A stretch of 64,000 nucleotides of DNA from Comamonas sp. GB3 AK4-5 (GCF_041320665.1 NZ_CP166730.1:1240001-1304000), one strand, 5' to 3'; shown: positions 34,513 through 43,404, counted from the first letter of the stretch. Notes: generated by a model from the sequence alone, not told the origin. Program-made: numbers and translations.

Positions 34513-35868
34513 ATGAAGAATATGAAAACCATAGCTGCCTGTGCTTATGTGGCTTGCACATTCGCCGGTTTTGGCATGAATAACGCCTGGGCGCTGCTGC
34601 CCATCGAGCATTGGACCCAGGCCAGCGGCGCCCAGGTCTGGTTGGTGGAAAGCCCCGGCATTCCCATGGTGGATGTGCAGGTCTCCTTCGATGCCGGTGG
34701 CCGCCGCGATCCGGTGGCGCAGTCCGGCCTGGCCAGCGCCGTGGCGCTGATGGCGTCCAAGGGCGTCAAGGCCGACGGCAAGCAGCCCGCGCTGGACGAA
34801 AACGCCCTGGGCGAGGCCTGGGCCGATCTGGGTGCCTCCTTTGGTGCGGGCGCCGGCCGGGACAGCTTTAGCTACTCGCTGCGCTCGCTGACCGTACCCG
34901 ATCTGCTGAACCGCTCGGTGCAGCTGGCCTCGCGCCAGATGGCCCAGCCCAGCTGGCCGCAGGAGGTGTGGCTGCGCGAGCGTGCCCGCTGGAGTGCAGG
35001 CATCCAGGAAAGCAACACCCGCCCCGGCGTGGTGGCAGGCCGCAGCTTTGGCGAGAGGGTGTACAGCGGCCATCCCTATGGCATGCGCACCACGGAGCAG
35101 ACCCTGGCCCAGATCCAGCTGCCCGCCATGCAGGCCTTGCATGCCCGCTCCTTCCAGGCCTGCCGCGCCAAGGTCAGCGTGGTGGGAGCCGTCAACCGCC
35201 AGCAGGCCGACACCCTGGTGCAGCAGCTGCTCTCGCGCCTGCCGGCCAATGATGGCAAGGGCTGCCAGAGCCTGCCGGCCGTGGCCGAGGTGCCAGCGCT
35301 GCAGAAGGCTGTCGAGGAAAAAATCCCCTTCCAGTCGGCCCAGGCCCAGGTGTTGATAGGCCAGCCCGGCATACAGCGCAAGGACCCGGACTTCATGGCC
35401 CTGCTGGTGGGCAACCATATTCTGGGCGGTGGCGGTTTTGTCTCGCGCCTGATGGAAGAGGTGCGTGAAAAGCGCGGCCTGACCTATGGCGTCTCCAGCG
35501 ACTTCTCGCCCGGCCTGCATGCCGGCGCCTTTGTCATCAGCCTGCAAACCCGTCCGGACCAGGCCGAAGAGGCGCTGAAGGTCACGCGTGAGGTATTGGA
35601 GAAATTTGTGGCGGAAGGCCCTACGGAAGCCGAGCTGCAGGCCGCCAAGGACAATCTGATTGGTGGCTTTGCCCTGCGCGTGGACAGCAATGCCAAGCTG
35701 CTGGGCAATGTGGCCAATATTGCCTGGAATGGGCTGCCACTGGATTATCTGGACCATTGGACGGACCGCGTCCAGGCCCTGACCGTGAATGACATCCGCG
35801 CTGCCGTGCAGCGTGTGCTGCACCCGGACCGCATGGTGACCGTGGTGCTGGGAGAAAAGAGCAAGTGA
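34513..35868 (+). CDS. M16 family peptidase-like protein, non-catalytic partner
   Basis: A 451-residue exported protein with signal peptide (MKNMKTIAACAYVACTFAGFGMNNAWA). It has the M16 fold ('VWLVESPGIPMVDVQVSFDAGGRRDP', 'LLVGNHILGGGGFVSRLMEEVREKRGLTYGVSSDF') including the substrate-pocket 'R..RGLTY' motif, but no HxxEH. Together with the upstream catalytic copy it should form the closed chamber of a heterodimeric M16B protease. ATG 34513 is used. Its TGA overlaps the GTG start of rsmD. Confidence 0.92.
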   Translation: MKNMKTIAACAYVACTFAGFGMNNAWALLPIEHWTQASGAQVWLVESPGIPMVDVQVSFDAGGRRDPVAQSGLASAVALMASKGVKADGKQPALDENALGEAWADLGASFGAGAGRDSFSYSLRSLTVPDLLNRSVQLASRQMAQPSWPQEVWLRERARWSAGIQESNTRPGVVAGRSFGERVYSGHPYGMRTTEQTLAQIQLPAMQALHARSFQACRAKVSVVGAVNRQQADTLVQQLLSRLPANDGKGCQSLPAVAEVPALQKAVEEKIPFQSAQAQVLIGQPGIQRKDPDFMALLVGNHILGGGGFVSRLMEEVREKRGLTYGVSSDFSPGLHAGAFVISLQTRPDQAEEALKVTREVLEKFVAEGPTEAELQAAKDNLIGGFALRVDSNAKLLGNVANIAWNGLPLDYLDHWTDRVQALTVNDIRAAVQRVLHPDRMVTVVLGEKSK

Positions 35869-36626
35869 GCCGCAACAGTTATCGCACCCTGGAAGAAGCC
35901 ATGGCCGTGGAGGCCAAACTGCGCCGCCGCCAGGAAAAAGCCCAGCAGGAGGCCGAAGCCGCAGCCGGCGCCGTCAAGGGCGCGGCCAGGGCATCGGCCG
36001 CCCGGGCCAAGCAAGGCGGGGGCAACAAGGCGCCGCGCCAGGGCAATGTGGGCAATGGCGAGGTGCGCATCATCGGTGGCCAATGGCGCCGCCGTCGCCT
36101 GCCCGTGGCCACCAGGCCCGGGCTGCGCCCCACGCCCGACCGCGTGCGCGAGACCCTGTTCAACTGGCTGGGCCAGGACCTGGGCGGCTGGCGCTGCATA
36201 GACGCTTTTGCCGGCACCGGCGCCCTGGGGCTGGAAGCCGCCTCACGTGGCGCGGCCGAGGTGTGGATGGTGGAGCAGGACGCGGCGCTGACCGGTCAGA
36301 TCCAGCAGCTGCAGCAGCAACTCGGTGCCAACGCCGTGCGTGTGCAGCGCGGCGATGCGCTGGCCGCGCTCAAGCAGGCCGCACCTGGCCACTGGCATAT
36401 TGTGTTTCTGGACCCGCCTTTCGAGGCGGAGCAGCTGTTTACGCCCGCGTTGCAGGCGGCGGCACAGGCCGTGGCTGCCGATGGCTTTGTCTACCTGGAA
36501 GCACCCGTGGCCTGGGAGGGCGAGGCCCTGGCGGCCCTGGGCCTGCAGGCCCATCGCTATCTGAAGGCCGGCAATGTGCATGCGCATTTGCTGCGCCGCC
36601 TGCCGAAGGCCGAGCCTGCGGTTTAG
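35865..36626 (+). CDS. rsmD: 16S rRNA (guanine(966)-N2)-methyltransferase RsmD
   Basis: A 253-residue protein from a GTG start overlapping the upstream stop by 4 nt. The RsmD core begins near 66: 'VRIIGGQWRRRRLPVATRPGLRPTPDRVRETLFNWLG', then SAM motif 'CIDAFAGTGALGLEAASRGA' and the catalytic 'IVFLDPPFEAE'. It methylates G966 in the small-subunit rRNA. The first 65 residues are an added Ala/Lys-rich helical extension ('EAKLRRRQEKAQQEAEAAA...') absent from E. coli RsmD; an internal start is possible but no ATG precedes the core. Confidence 0.94.
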   Translation: MSRNSYRTLEEAMAVEAKLRRRQEKAQQEAEAAAGAVKGAARASAARAKQGGGNKAPRQGNVGNGEVRIIGGQWRRRRLPVATRPGLRPTPDRVRETLFNWLGQDLGGWRCIDAFAGTGALGLEAASRGAAEVWMVEQDAALTGQIQQLQQQLGANAVRVQRGDALAALKQAAPGHWHIVFLDPPFEAEQLFTPALQAAAQAVAADGFVYLEAPVAWEGEALAALGLQAHRYLKAGNVHAHLLRRLPKAEPAV

Positions 36627-36636
36627 TCTGGTGAGG

Positions 36637-36710
36637 CTGGAAGCTCCTGTTTCAGGAGCTTCCAGCGTAGATGCAGCAGGCAAAAGAGGCCTTTGAGGCC
36701 TCTTTTTTTA
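36637..36710 (+). terminator. tandem hairpins after rsmD, the second a canonical terminator
   Basis: First hairpin: CTGGAAGCTCCTG (36637-36649) and CAGGAGCTTCCAG (36653-36665), 13 perfect pairs, no U-tract. Second: AAGAGGCCT (36684-36692) and AGGCCTCTT (36696-36704) followed by TTTTT. Together they separate rsmD from coaD. Confidence 0.85.
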
Positions 36711-36837
36711 TGGGCTGGAGCATGGCGATCTGGGCGCCAGGATATGGGGTCACACAGGCGCTGGTGCTTGCCAAAAGGGCGGCGGCATAATGGCCGCTGA
36801 TTTTTTGGAACCGCTCGCAGAGCAAGGAGATTTGTCC

Positions 36838-37332
36838 ATGTCGCATCCCCCGGTGATCGCTGTCTACCCCGGCACCTTCGACCCCATCACCCTGGGTCAC
36901 GAAGACGTGGTGCGCCGCGCCTGCCAGTTGTTCGACCATGTGATCGTGGCCGTGGCTGCGGGCCACCACAAGAAGACCTTGTTCACGCTGGAGGAGCGCC
37001 TGGAGATGGTGCGCGAATCCGTGGCGCCTTACCCCAATGCCTCGGTGGAGAGCTTTACCGGTCTGGTGCGTGACTTTGTCGTGGCCAAGGGCGGCAAGGC
37101 CATGGTGCGTGGCCTGCGCGCGGTGACCGACTTTGACTATGAGTTCCAGCTGGCGGGCATGAACCGCCATCTGATGCCCGATGTGGAAACCGTGTTTCTG
37201 ACGCCGGGCGACAAATACCAGTTCATCAGCAGCACCTTTGTGCGCGAGATCGCCTCGCTGGGGGGCGAGGTGGACAAGTTTGTTTCCCCTGCCGTGCAGG
37301 CCAGACTGATGGAGCGCGTGGGACGCGCTTAA
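36838..37332 (+). CDS. coaD: phosphopantetheine adenylyltransferase CoaD
   Basis: A 164-residue nucleotidyltransferase making dephospho-CoA, the fourth step of coenzyme A synthesis. The nucleotide motif is 'YPGTFDPITLGH', followed by 'RGLRAVTDFDYEFQLAGMNRHLMPDVETVFL' and 'FISSTFVREIASLGG'. The ATG at 36838 follows an AAGGAGA site at 9 nt, deciding it over 36790. It has its own promoter region after the terminator and overlaps the convergent metallopeptidase gene by 4 nt. Confidence 0.97.
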   Translation: MSHPPVIAVYPGTFDPITLGHEDVVRRACQLFDHVIVAVAAGHHKKTLFTLEERLEMVRESVAPYPNASVESFTGLVRDFVVAKGGKAMVRGLRAVTDFDYEFQLAGMNRHLMPDVETVFLTPGDKYQFISSTFVREIASLGGEVDKFVSPAVQARLMERVGRA

Positions 37333-38456
37333 GCGGAGACATCAACCGGCTGCGCTGGCAAGGCCCGTCGGTGGGCGGCCAGCAGCTCATGCACAAAGCG
37401 CAGCTTGGTCATGGCGCCGCTGGACAGGGCAAAGGGGTAGGCGTCCTGCTGGCCCAGGCTGCGGTTGAGGCTGTTGAGCAGCAGGGTCAAGGGCACCCAG
37501 GCCTGCAGCATGGCGTCGAACTGGTCCCAGGGCGGTGTGAAGGGGTCGTGCACGGCCTGCGGCTGGGCTTGGCCCGGAATGGTGACCGAGGTGCCAAAGC
37601 TGGCGGCGGTCTCCAACAGGTCCACCAGGTGCAGATAATGGGCCCAGGTTTCGGCCCAGTCCTCCCAGGGGTGTGCGCTGGCATAGGCGCTGACATGCTG
37701 GCTGTGCCAGTCGGCAGGGCCTGCCGGCCCCTGCACATAGTGGCGCTCCAGGGCCTGGGCATAGTCCTGACGCTCGTCACCGAACAGCTGGCGAAAGCGC
37801 TCCAGCACTTGGGCGTTGGCACGGACCAGCAGCTCCCAGAAGAAATGTCCGGACTCATGGCGCAAATGGCCTTCCAGCGTGCGGTAGGGCTCGTGCAGCG
37901 CTAGGCGGCGGCGGGTGCGTTCATCCTCATCAGCCTCGGCCACGTTCAGCACAATGGTGCCGTGGCTGTGGCCTGTGATCACGGGCGGCTGGCCGGGCTG
38001 GTCCGCCAGAAATTCGTAGGCCGGAGAGGGAACGCCGTCCAGCACAGTCAGGCGCAGCCGGGCCAGGGTGTAGAACAGCTGGCGCTTGGCGTCTTCCATC
38101 AGCCGCCAGCGGCGCAGATGGGCGCTGTCTTGCAGATCGGGCAGCCAGCGGGTCTGGCGGCAGGCCAGGCACAGCGCCTGGGGGTCATCCTCGTGCACCG
38201 AAAAATTGCAGGCCTGGTGCAGGGCCTGGTTGGCGCACATGCGCCAGCAGCGGGCCGGGGCTGCCATGTCGGCCGTGGGTGCCAGGGCTTGCCAGTGCTG
38301 CAGCGCGGGAGCTGCCGCGTCCATGGGCCGGGCAGGGCGCAGCGCCACCATGCGCAGCAGCTCGGGCACAAAGGCCAGTTTGCTGCCGCAATGTACGCAG
38401 TGCACGCTGTCGAAAAAGACCAGGTGGCCGCAGTGATCGCAGTTGAACGCTCGCAT
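37329..38456 (-). CDS. putative zinc-binding metallopeptidase family protein (DUF2248)
   Basis: A 375-residue protein. The N-terminus is a zinc ribbon ('FNCDHCGHLVFFDSVHCVHCGSKLAF'), with a second Cys/His set 'RCWRMCANQALHQACNF...CLACRQTRWLPDL'. The C-terminal part has an HExxH-like 'HLRHESGHFFWELLV' and a downstream 'DWAETWAHYLHLVD' that may give the third ligand. Family function is unproven. No signal peptide, so cytoplasmic. Confidence 0.9.
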   Translation of the reverse strand: MRAFNCDHCGHLVFFDSVHCVHCGSKLAFVPELLRMVALRPARPMDAAAPALQHWQALAPTADMAAPARCWRMCANQALHQACNFSVHEDDPQALCLACRQTRWLPDLQDSAHLRRWRLMEDAKRQLFYTLARLRLTVLDGVPSPAYEFLADQPGQPPVITGHSHGTIVLNVAEADEDERTRRRLALHEPYRTLEGHLRHESGHFFWELLVRANAQVLERFRQLFGDERQDYAQALERHYVQGPAGPADWHSQHVSAYASAHPWEDWAETWAHYLHLVDLLETAASFGTSVTIPGQAQPQAVHDPFTPPWDQFDAMLQAWVPLTLLLNSLNRSLGQQDAYPFALSSGAMTKLRFVHELLAAHRRALPAQPVDVSA

Positions 38457-38519
38457 AGCGGCCCAGCTTAATCAAAGCAGGGCGCCATGCCCAATTCAAG
38501 GGTATGCCTTGAAAGCCAA

Positions 38520-38554
38520 CAACACCGGCCCAGCTTGGCGCCAGACCGGTGTTG
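38520..38554 (-). terminator. hairpin terminator candidate after the BON gene
   Basis: CAACACCGG (38520-38528) and CCGGTGTTG (38546-38554), 9 perfect pairs with a palindromic TTGGCGCCAG in the loop. The following minus-strand bases are only modestly T-rich (TTGGCTTTC). Confidence 0.55.
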
Positions 38555-38592
38555 CAGGGAGGTGGTGGCGCCAGGCCGGTGGCCGGCGCCGT

Positions 38593-38913
38593 TCAGGGGC
38601 GCACGAGGATGCTGTTGCGCACGGCCTTCACGTCCTTGGTGTTGCGAGCAATGGACTCGGCGCGGTCTTTCTCTGCCTGGGTGGTGGCAAAGCCCGATAG
38701 CTGCACGGTGCCCTTGAGGGTCTCCACACTGATGGCCGTGGCCGAGACGGTTTTGTCTTCCGCCATCTTGGCTTTGACGGCGGTGGTGATGGCCGAGTCA
38801 TCGATGTAGGAGCCAACGCTTTGCTGGTCGCGCACGACCGCGCAGCCGGTGGCACCCAGAACAGCGCTGCCCACAAGCAGGGAAAAGGCAATGGCACGGG
38901 TGGTGGCTTGCAT
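38593..38913 (-). CDS. BON domain lipoprotein
   Basis: A 106-residue protein with a lipoprotein signal ('FSLLVGSAVLGATGCAVV', lipobox Gly-Ala-Thr-Gly-Cys variant). One BON domain follows: 'SYIDDSAITTAVKAKMAEDKTVSATAISVETLKGTVQLSGFATTQAEKDRAESIARNTKDVKAVRNSI'. OsmY/DolP-type BON proteins bind phospholipid and respond to envelope or osmotic stress. ATG 38913 is preferred over 38928. Confidence 0.92.
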   Translation of the reverse strand: MQATTRAIAFSLLVGSAVLGATGCAVVRDQQSVGSYIDDSAITTAVKAKMAEDKTVSATAISVETLKGTVQLSGFATTQAEKDRAESIARNTKDVKAVRNSILVRP

Positions 38914-38967
38914 GGTGGGGCTCTCCAAAAAGGTGAGAAAGGGAATGTGCAGGGGCCGGGCGCGGGC

Positions 38968-39384
38968 TCAGCGGCGGCGCGACCCCATCAGCAAGGCGGT
39001 GGCCAGGGCTGCGCCCGCTGCAGCGGCCAGCAAGATGGACTTGCCGGGTTGCTCCACCACGTAGCGGGTGGTGACCTCGGTGGCGTTCTGGAGCTGGCGC
39101 CGCGCGCGCTCCGAGCTGTCTGCGCAGAAGTTGATGCTGCGCAGGGCGATTTCTTGCGCTTTGGCCGCGAGCTCGTTGATGGAAGGATTGAGCTCGTGCT
39201 CCACGGCCTGGATGCCTTCTTGTGCCTTGTCAAAGGCATTGCTGGCAGCGGCACGGGAGGTTTTCATGGCTTCCTTGGCCGTGGCGGACACGTCATCCGC
39301 AAACTCTTTGGCGCTGTGCAGCGCTTCTTGCGCCTCCTTGGTGGCCTGGTCAAAGTGCTTGGTGGTTTTGTCGGAGATGGGCAT
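38968..39384 (-). CDS. DUF883 (ElaB/YqjD-like) protein
   Basis: A 138-residue protein: a long charged helix region (about 1-105, coiled-coil-like, Ala/Glu/Lys-rich) ending in 'RYVVEQPGKSILLAAAAGAALATALLMGSRRR', the C-terminal membrane anchor and basic tail of the ElaB/YqjD group. Those proteins bind ribosomes to the inner membrane in stationary phase in E. coli. The helical part also resembles phasins. It lies 54 bp upstream of the BON gene on the same strand. Confidence 0.75.
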   Translation of the reverse strand: MPISDKTTKHFDQATKEAQEALHSAKEFADDVSATAKEAMKTSRAAASNAFDKAQEGIQAVEHELNPSINELAAKAQEIALRSINFCADSSERARRQLQNATEVTTRYVVEQPGKSILLAAAAGAALATALLMGSRRR

Positions 39385-39751
39385 GAGAAGTTCCTTGTAT
39401 GAGACAAAGGTGTGAGGCCTTGGGGCTCAAATTCAGCACGGAGGCGATTGCCGCCAGAGTGACAAAGACATGTGCGCCGATGTCTTGGCAATGCCTGCCG
39501 TGCTGGCAGCTGCGCGACCCCATCCGGATGCGGCGGCAGTCAAGGCTAGCACCAGAAATACCGTGGCGTAATAGAGCAAGGCCCTGTTCGCGCTGCGGTA
39601 GGGGGAAGGGTCAATGTAGCGCCGCTGGCGCGGGAAGGGCTGCCGGCCAGCCTTTGCCGATGCTGACAGTGTGCGCTGATGTGGCTGTCCGAGAGGGACT
39701 ACAAATGACCACAGCCAGCGGGGCTGGCTGTGGTGGGGACTGCGCGCGGGT
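39385..39751. other. 367-bp stretch without a gene
   Basis: Apart from the hairpin next to the kinase stop (39708-39734) I see no conserved coding frame, repeat or operator. Overlapping frames here lack family features and start signals. Confidence 0.5.
39708..39734 (-). terminator. hairpin terminator of the sensor kinase gene
   Basis: ACCACAGCCAGC (39708-39719) and GCTGGCTGTGGT (39723-39734), 12 perfect pairs with a GGG loop, 17 nt beyond the kinase stop on the minus strand. The U-tract is weak (CATTTGT). Confidence 0.6.
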
Positions 39752-41107
39752 TTAGGCCGCCAGGGACGACTGGGCCGAGGGGATCACGGCGGAGATGGTG
39801 GTGCCCTCGCCGAGGGAGGAGGTGATGGTCAGGCGACCTCCTGCGGCTTCCACGCGGTGGCGCATGCCCGCCAGCCCGTGGGATTTGGGGCGTATGCTGC
39901 GCAAGTCGAAGCCGTTGCCGTTGTCCTGGATCTGGACCGCGACATAGGTGGGGTAGTTGTGCACGCTGACCACGGTCCGTGTGGCGTTGGCGTATTTGCC
40001 GATGTTGGTCAAGGACTCCTGGATGATGCGGTAGACCGTCAGCTGGGTGGCGTCAGGCAGCTCCACCTGCTCCAGGCTGCTCTCCACTTCAATGTTGGAG
40101 CGCTGTGCAAACTCGCGCGTCAGGATTTCCAAAGAGGTGGTCAGCCCCAGGTTGGACAGCGAAGAGGGGCGCAGGTCTTCGATGATGCGGCGCTTCAAGG
40201 CAATCCCGCAGTTGAGCGTCTCGGTGAGGTGCATGATGCGGTCCGCCACCTCGGGCACGGTCATGTCGATGCGCGACTTGAGGCGGGCCACATCCAGCTT
40301 GGCGGCGGTGAGCAGGGAGCCCAGCTCGTCGTGCAGCTCGCGGGCCAGATGGCCGCGCTCGTCCTCACGCACCTGCTGCAAGTGGTTGGCCAGCTCCGTC
40401 AGGGTGGCCGTGCGTTCGCGCACCAGGTCTTCCAGCCGGCTGCGCTCTTCGCTCTGGATTTTCTGCTCCCGCTTGTGCACGGCTTCCAGGGTGTGAGATT
40501 GGCGCAGGTACATATAGAAAGCCAGCAGGCCGATGGCGGTCACGGTGGCAATGCCCAGGCGCGAAATCCACAAGGCTTTTTCCACATCGATGCGCTTGGC
40601 TTCTGCGCGGGCACCACTGCGTGCGATCAGCTGCTGGGTGTAGCCACGTATGGCATCCATGTTTTGCTTGCCCATATCGGTGAACATCACAAAACGCCAG
40701 GCCTCTTCATTGCCTTCGCGAAAAAGCCGCAGGCTGAGTTCCATTTCGGCGGTTTTGCGCGATACCTGTCGGGACAGCGGGGCAAAGGTGCTGAGGTCAT
40801 CGGGGCTGGTGATGAACAGCTCGCGCAGCTGATCCATATCGCCGTTGATTAATGCAATGGCCTTGTTATAGGGCTCCAGATAGCGTTCATCGCTGGTCAG
40901 CAAATAGCCGCGCAAGCCGGTTTCGGCATCCAACATGTTTTGCATCATGTGGTTGATGGCATTGCGATTTTTTTGCGCATGCACCATTGCGTCGAGTGCC
41001 TGGTTGGAGCGCTGGTACCCAACCTCGTTAATTGCCACCATGGCAATTGCTGCCAGCATGGCCAGCGGCAAGCTGATGGCCATGCGGCGTATGTGGGTCC
41101 ACTTCAT
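39752..41107 (-). CDS. NarX-type sensor histidine kinase with CHASE3 domain
   Basis: A 451-residue membrane kinase. Helix 1 is about 10-27, a CHASE3 sensor spans about 30-175 ('MLDAETGLRGYLLTSDERYLEPYNKAIA'), helix 2 is about 182-201. The HisKA_3 dimerisation domain has the phosphoryl His259 in 'LARELHDELGSLLTAAK', and the HATPase has 'RIIQESLTNIGKYANAT' (N box) and 'DNGNGFDL' plus 'HGLAGMRHRVEAAGG'. The signal is unknown. The divergent NarL-type regulator at 41241 is its likely partner. Confidence 0.94.
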   Translation of the reverse strand: MKWTHIRRMAISLPLAMLAAIAMVAINEVGYQRSNQALDAMVHAQKNRNAINHMMQNMLDAETGLRGYLLTSDERYLEPYNKAIALINGDMDQLRELFITSPDDLSTFAPLSRQVSRKTAEMELSLRLFREGNEEAWRFVMFTDMGKQNMDAIRGYTQQLIARSGARAEAKRIDVEKALWISRLGIATVTAIGLLAFYMYLRQSHTLEAVHKREQKIQSEERSRLEDLVRERTATLTELANHLQQVREDERGHLARELHDELGSLLTAAKLDVARLKSRIDMTVPEVADRIMHLTETLNCGIALKRRIIEDLRPSSLSNLGLTTSLEILTREFAQRSNIEVESSLEQVELPDATQLTVYRIIQESLTNIGKYANATRTVVSVHNYPTYVAVQIQDNGNGFDLRSIRPKSHGLAGMRHRVEAAGGRLTITSSLGEGTTISAVIPSAQSSLAA

Positions 41108-41240
41108 CGAAATCCTCCTGCGGATGGGAGTGTGGTGCAGTTATTCTGCATAATCAAGTTGCTTCAGAAATGGTTCGTCATACAAGGGCGCTGTCGCTTT
41201 CGGCAAGACCGGCAGTTCCAATTCAAAGAGAGGTGTTGCA

Positions 41241-41873
41241 ATGATCAAAGTAGGCATAGTTGACGACCATGCCATCGTGCGCCAAGGACTGCGTCAGTTC
41301 CTGTCGGAGCATGTGGATTTGCGGGTGGTCGGAGAGGCTGCCAATGGCAGGGAGGCCATCGATCTGGTGCGGGAGCAGGAAATTGATGTGCTGGTGATGG
41401 ACCTCTCTATGCCGGGGCAAAGTGGTCTGGATGCTCTGGGCATGCTGCGCGCCAAGGTGCCCGATATGGGTATTTTGATTTTGAGCGGTTATCCGGAAGA
41501 GCATTACGCCATCAATATGATTCGCCAGGGAGCGAGCGGTTACTTGAACAAGGAGTGCGACCCTCCAGAAATTGCGGAAGCCATTCGCACCATTGCCTTG
41601 GGACGTCGCTATCTGACGCCTACGGTGGCAGATTTACTAGCCCAGCAACTCAATCGAAAAGACGATGCACCGCCGCATGAGCAATTGTCCGAACGTGAAT
41701 TTCAGGTCTTTCTGAAATTGGCCAAGGGTGAAACAGCCGGTGATATTGCAAAATCTTTGTCTCTAAGTGTAAAGACTGTGAGCACTTACAGAACGCGCCT
41801 GATGGAGAAAATGGCACTTTCGTCAAATAGCGATCTGACCTACTACGCATTGAAAAACAGGCTGATTGATTGA
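41241..41873 (+). CDS. NarL/FixJ-type response regulator
   Basis: A 210-residue two-domain regulator. The receiver has acidic residues Asp8/Asp9 and phospho-acceptor Asp54 in 'VLVMDLSMPGQ', with Lys in 'YLNKECDPPE'. The LuxR-type HTH is 'LSEREFQVFLKLAKGETAGDIAKSLSLSVKTVSTYRTRLMEKM'. It is divergent from the HisKA_3 kinase, an arrangement that indicates a cognate pair. Targets are unknown. It ends at a bidirectional terminator. Confidence 0.95.
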   Translation: MIKVGIVDDHAIVRQGLRQFLSEHVDLRVVGEAANGREAIDLVREQEIDVLVMDLSMPGQSGLDALGMLRAKVPDMGILILSGYPEEHYAINMIRQGASGYLNKECDPPEIAEAIRTIALGRRYLTPTVADLLAQQLNRKDDAPPHEQLSEREFQVFLKLAKGETAGDIAKSLSLSVKTVSTYRTRLMEKMALSSNSDLTYYALKNRLID

Positions 41874-41890
41874 TATCAGTGCTCCAGCCA

Positions 41891-41922
41891 TAAAAAAGCA
41901 GTCGTAAAGACTGCATTTTTTA
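41891..41922. terminator. bidirectional Rho-independent terminator
   Basis: A6-flanked stem GCAGTC (41898-41903) and GACTGC (41909-41914) with loop GTAAA and T6 on the other side. It lies between two convergent response-regulator genes and can end both. Confidence 0.92.
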
Positions 41923-41938
41923 TGGCGCGGAGATGGTT

Positions 41939-42319
41939 TCAGGCAGCAGCGTTGCTTTGTTGCATGCAGTAATCCACCAATGCATCAATTTCATTGGATT
42001 TATCGAAGACGGCATCCACGCCCAATTGCGTGCAGCGTGCACGCACATCGGCCGTGGCGTAATTGCTGAGTACCACCATGCGCTGCTGGGGCGCGCGTTG
42101 CTGGCAGGCCGTCAGCACGCCCAGGCCACTGCCTTGGCGCAGAAAGAGGTCGACGATGGCGATGTCCCAGTGTGCCGCGTTGGCGGAAAGCCAGCTCGTA
42201 CCTTCGCTCTCGGTCTCGGCAATGCCCACGGTCTCGACATCGGCCAGCTCAGCCAGAGCGTCGATCAGGTTTTCACGGATCGTGGCGTTGTCTTCAACGA
42301 TGTAGGCGCGCAGTTTCAC
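41939..42319 (-). CDS. single-domain response regulator (receiver only)
   Basis: A 126-residue CheY-like receiver with acidic pair Glu9/Asp10, phospho-acceptor Asp57 in 'DIAIVDLFLRQGSGLGVL', Ser/Thr in 'VVLSNYA', and Lys in 'DAVFDKSNEI'. There is no output domain. It lies convergent to the NarL-type regulator and may be a phosphate sink or second target of the kinase at 39752, or act through protein binding. Confidence 0.9.
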   Translation of the reverse strand: MKLRAYIVEDNATIRENLIDALAELADVETVGIAETESEGTSWLSANAAHWDIAIVDLFLRQGSGLGVLTACQQRAPQQRMVVLSNYATADVRARCTQLGVDAVFDKSNEIDALVDYCMQQSNAAA

Positions 42320-42440
42320 TGTGTTCTCGTCCAGGGTTGATGGGACGCAATGTGGACGATGGTGGAGGGAAATGGGCTGTGGGGTAAGCGAAGGTCGTCA
42401 ATTGTGCCAGCGCCTTGCGGGGTGAAATGTAGGTGAACTC

Positions 42441-43193
42441 CTACTGGTTTTTGCTGCATACCGTGCAATCTGCGTTGCGGTGCGTGCGCATGCGGCTCCA
42501 TTGCATGCTGCGGCCGTCGAGCATCAGCAACTGGCCTGTCAAAGGCTCTCCAATCCCCACGATCAGCTTCAGGGCCTCGGCGGCCTGCATGCTGCCCATC
42601 ACGCCCACCAGGGGTGCCAGCACGCCCATGGTGGAGCATTGCACCTCTTCAAACTCCGCTTCAGGCGGGAAGATGCAGGCATAGCAGGGCGTGTCTTCCT
42701 GGCGCGGATCGAACACGCTGATCTGCCCATCCAGGCGAATCACGGCAGCGGCCACCAGGGGGATGCCGTGGCGTATGCAGGCCGCATTCACGGCATGGCG
42801 GGTGTGGTAGTTGTCGCTGCAATCCAGCACCACGGTGGCGCGGGGGATTTCCTGGTCCAGCAGCGCGGTATCTGCGCGCTGCACCAGACCATGCACTTGC
42901 ACCTCGGGGTTCAGTGCCAGCAGCGCCGTGGTCAGCGAGTCGACCTTGTACATGCCGACGCGGGCAGTGCTGTGGCCAATCTGGCGCTGAAGATTGCTCA
43001 TGTCCACCTGGTCGTGGTCAAGCAGGGTGATCTGCCCGACACCGGAAGCCGCCAGGAACAATGCCGCCGGGCAGCCCAGCCCTCCGGCGCCCAGGATCAG
43101 CACATGGGCGTCCAGTATGCGCTGCTGGCCTTCGATGCCGATTTCGTCGAGCAGGATATGGCGGGAGTAGCGCAGAAGTTGATCGTCATTCAT
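42441..43193 (-). CDS. ThiF/MoeB-family sulfur carrier adenylyltransferase
   Basis: A 250-residue E1-like enzyme. Features: 'RYSRHILLDEIGIEGQQRI', the ATP loop 'VLILGAGGLGCPAALFLAASGVG', 'DHDQVDMSNLQRQIGH', and zinc-binding pairs CYAC and CTVC (C-terminal). The thioester Cys lies in 'EEVQCSTMGVLAP'. It adenylates the C-terminal Gly of ThiS, MoaD or a similar carrier; which one cannot be told as neither thi nor moa genes are adjacent. MoeB would fit with the molybdoenzyme in this window. Confidence 0.93.
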   Translation of the reverse strand: MNDDQLLRYSRHILLDEIGIEGQQRILDAHVLILGAGGLGCPAALFLAASGVGQITLLDHDQVDMSNLQRQIGHSTARVGMYKVDSLTTALLALNPEVQVHGLVQRADTALLDQEIPRATVVLDCSDNYHTRHAVNAACIRHGIPLVAAAVIRLDGQISVFDPRQEDTPCYACIFPPEAEFEEVQCSTMGVLAPLVGVMGSMQAAEALKLIVGIGEPLTGQLLMLDGRSMQWSRMRTHRNADCTVCSKNQ

Positions 43194-43312
43194 GGTGGCT
43201 CAAAAGGATAAGGCTCTTTACGGCATATGGGATGGAGATGCGCCGGGGCAGTCTGGCGCAGTCAGTCTAGTGGCATGCTCTGGCCTTACGGCCAGTTGCC
43301 GCCTCGTGTGAC

Positions 43313-43404
43313 GGCGGCCATACAGCGCTTCATGCTTTGTTGTTCGCCCTTGCCGTAGATGACGACTGTCTGCGGGCAAGACGCCGTGCCTGAAGCGCTG
43401 TGTG
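43313..43404. repeat. interspersed hairpin repeat A, copy 2
   Basis: Matches 5119-5207. Terminal stem ACAGCGCTTCA (43322-43332) with TGAAGCGCTGT (43391-43401). The pair C43331-G43392 replaces G-C of copy 1, keeping the stem. Shared interior: 'GCCCTTGCCGTA' and 'GACTGTCTGCGGGCA'-like sequence. Confidence 0.75.
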
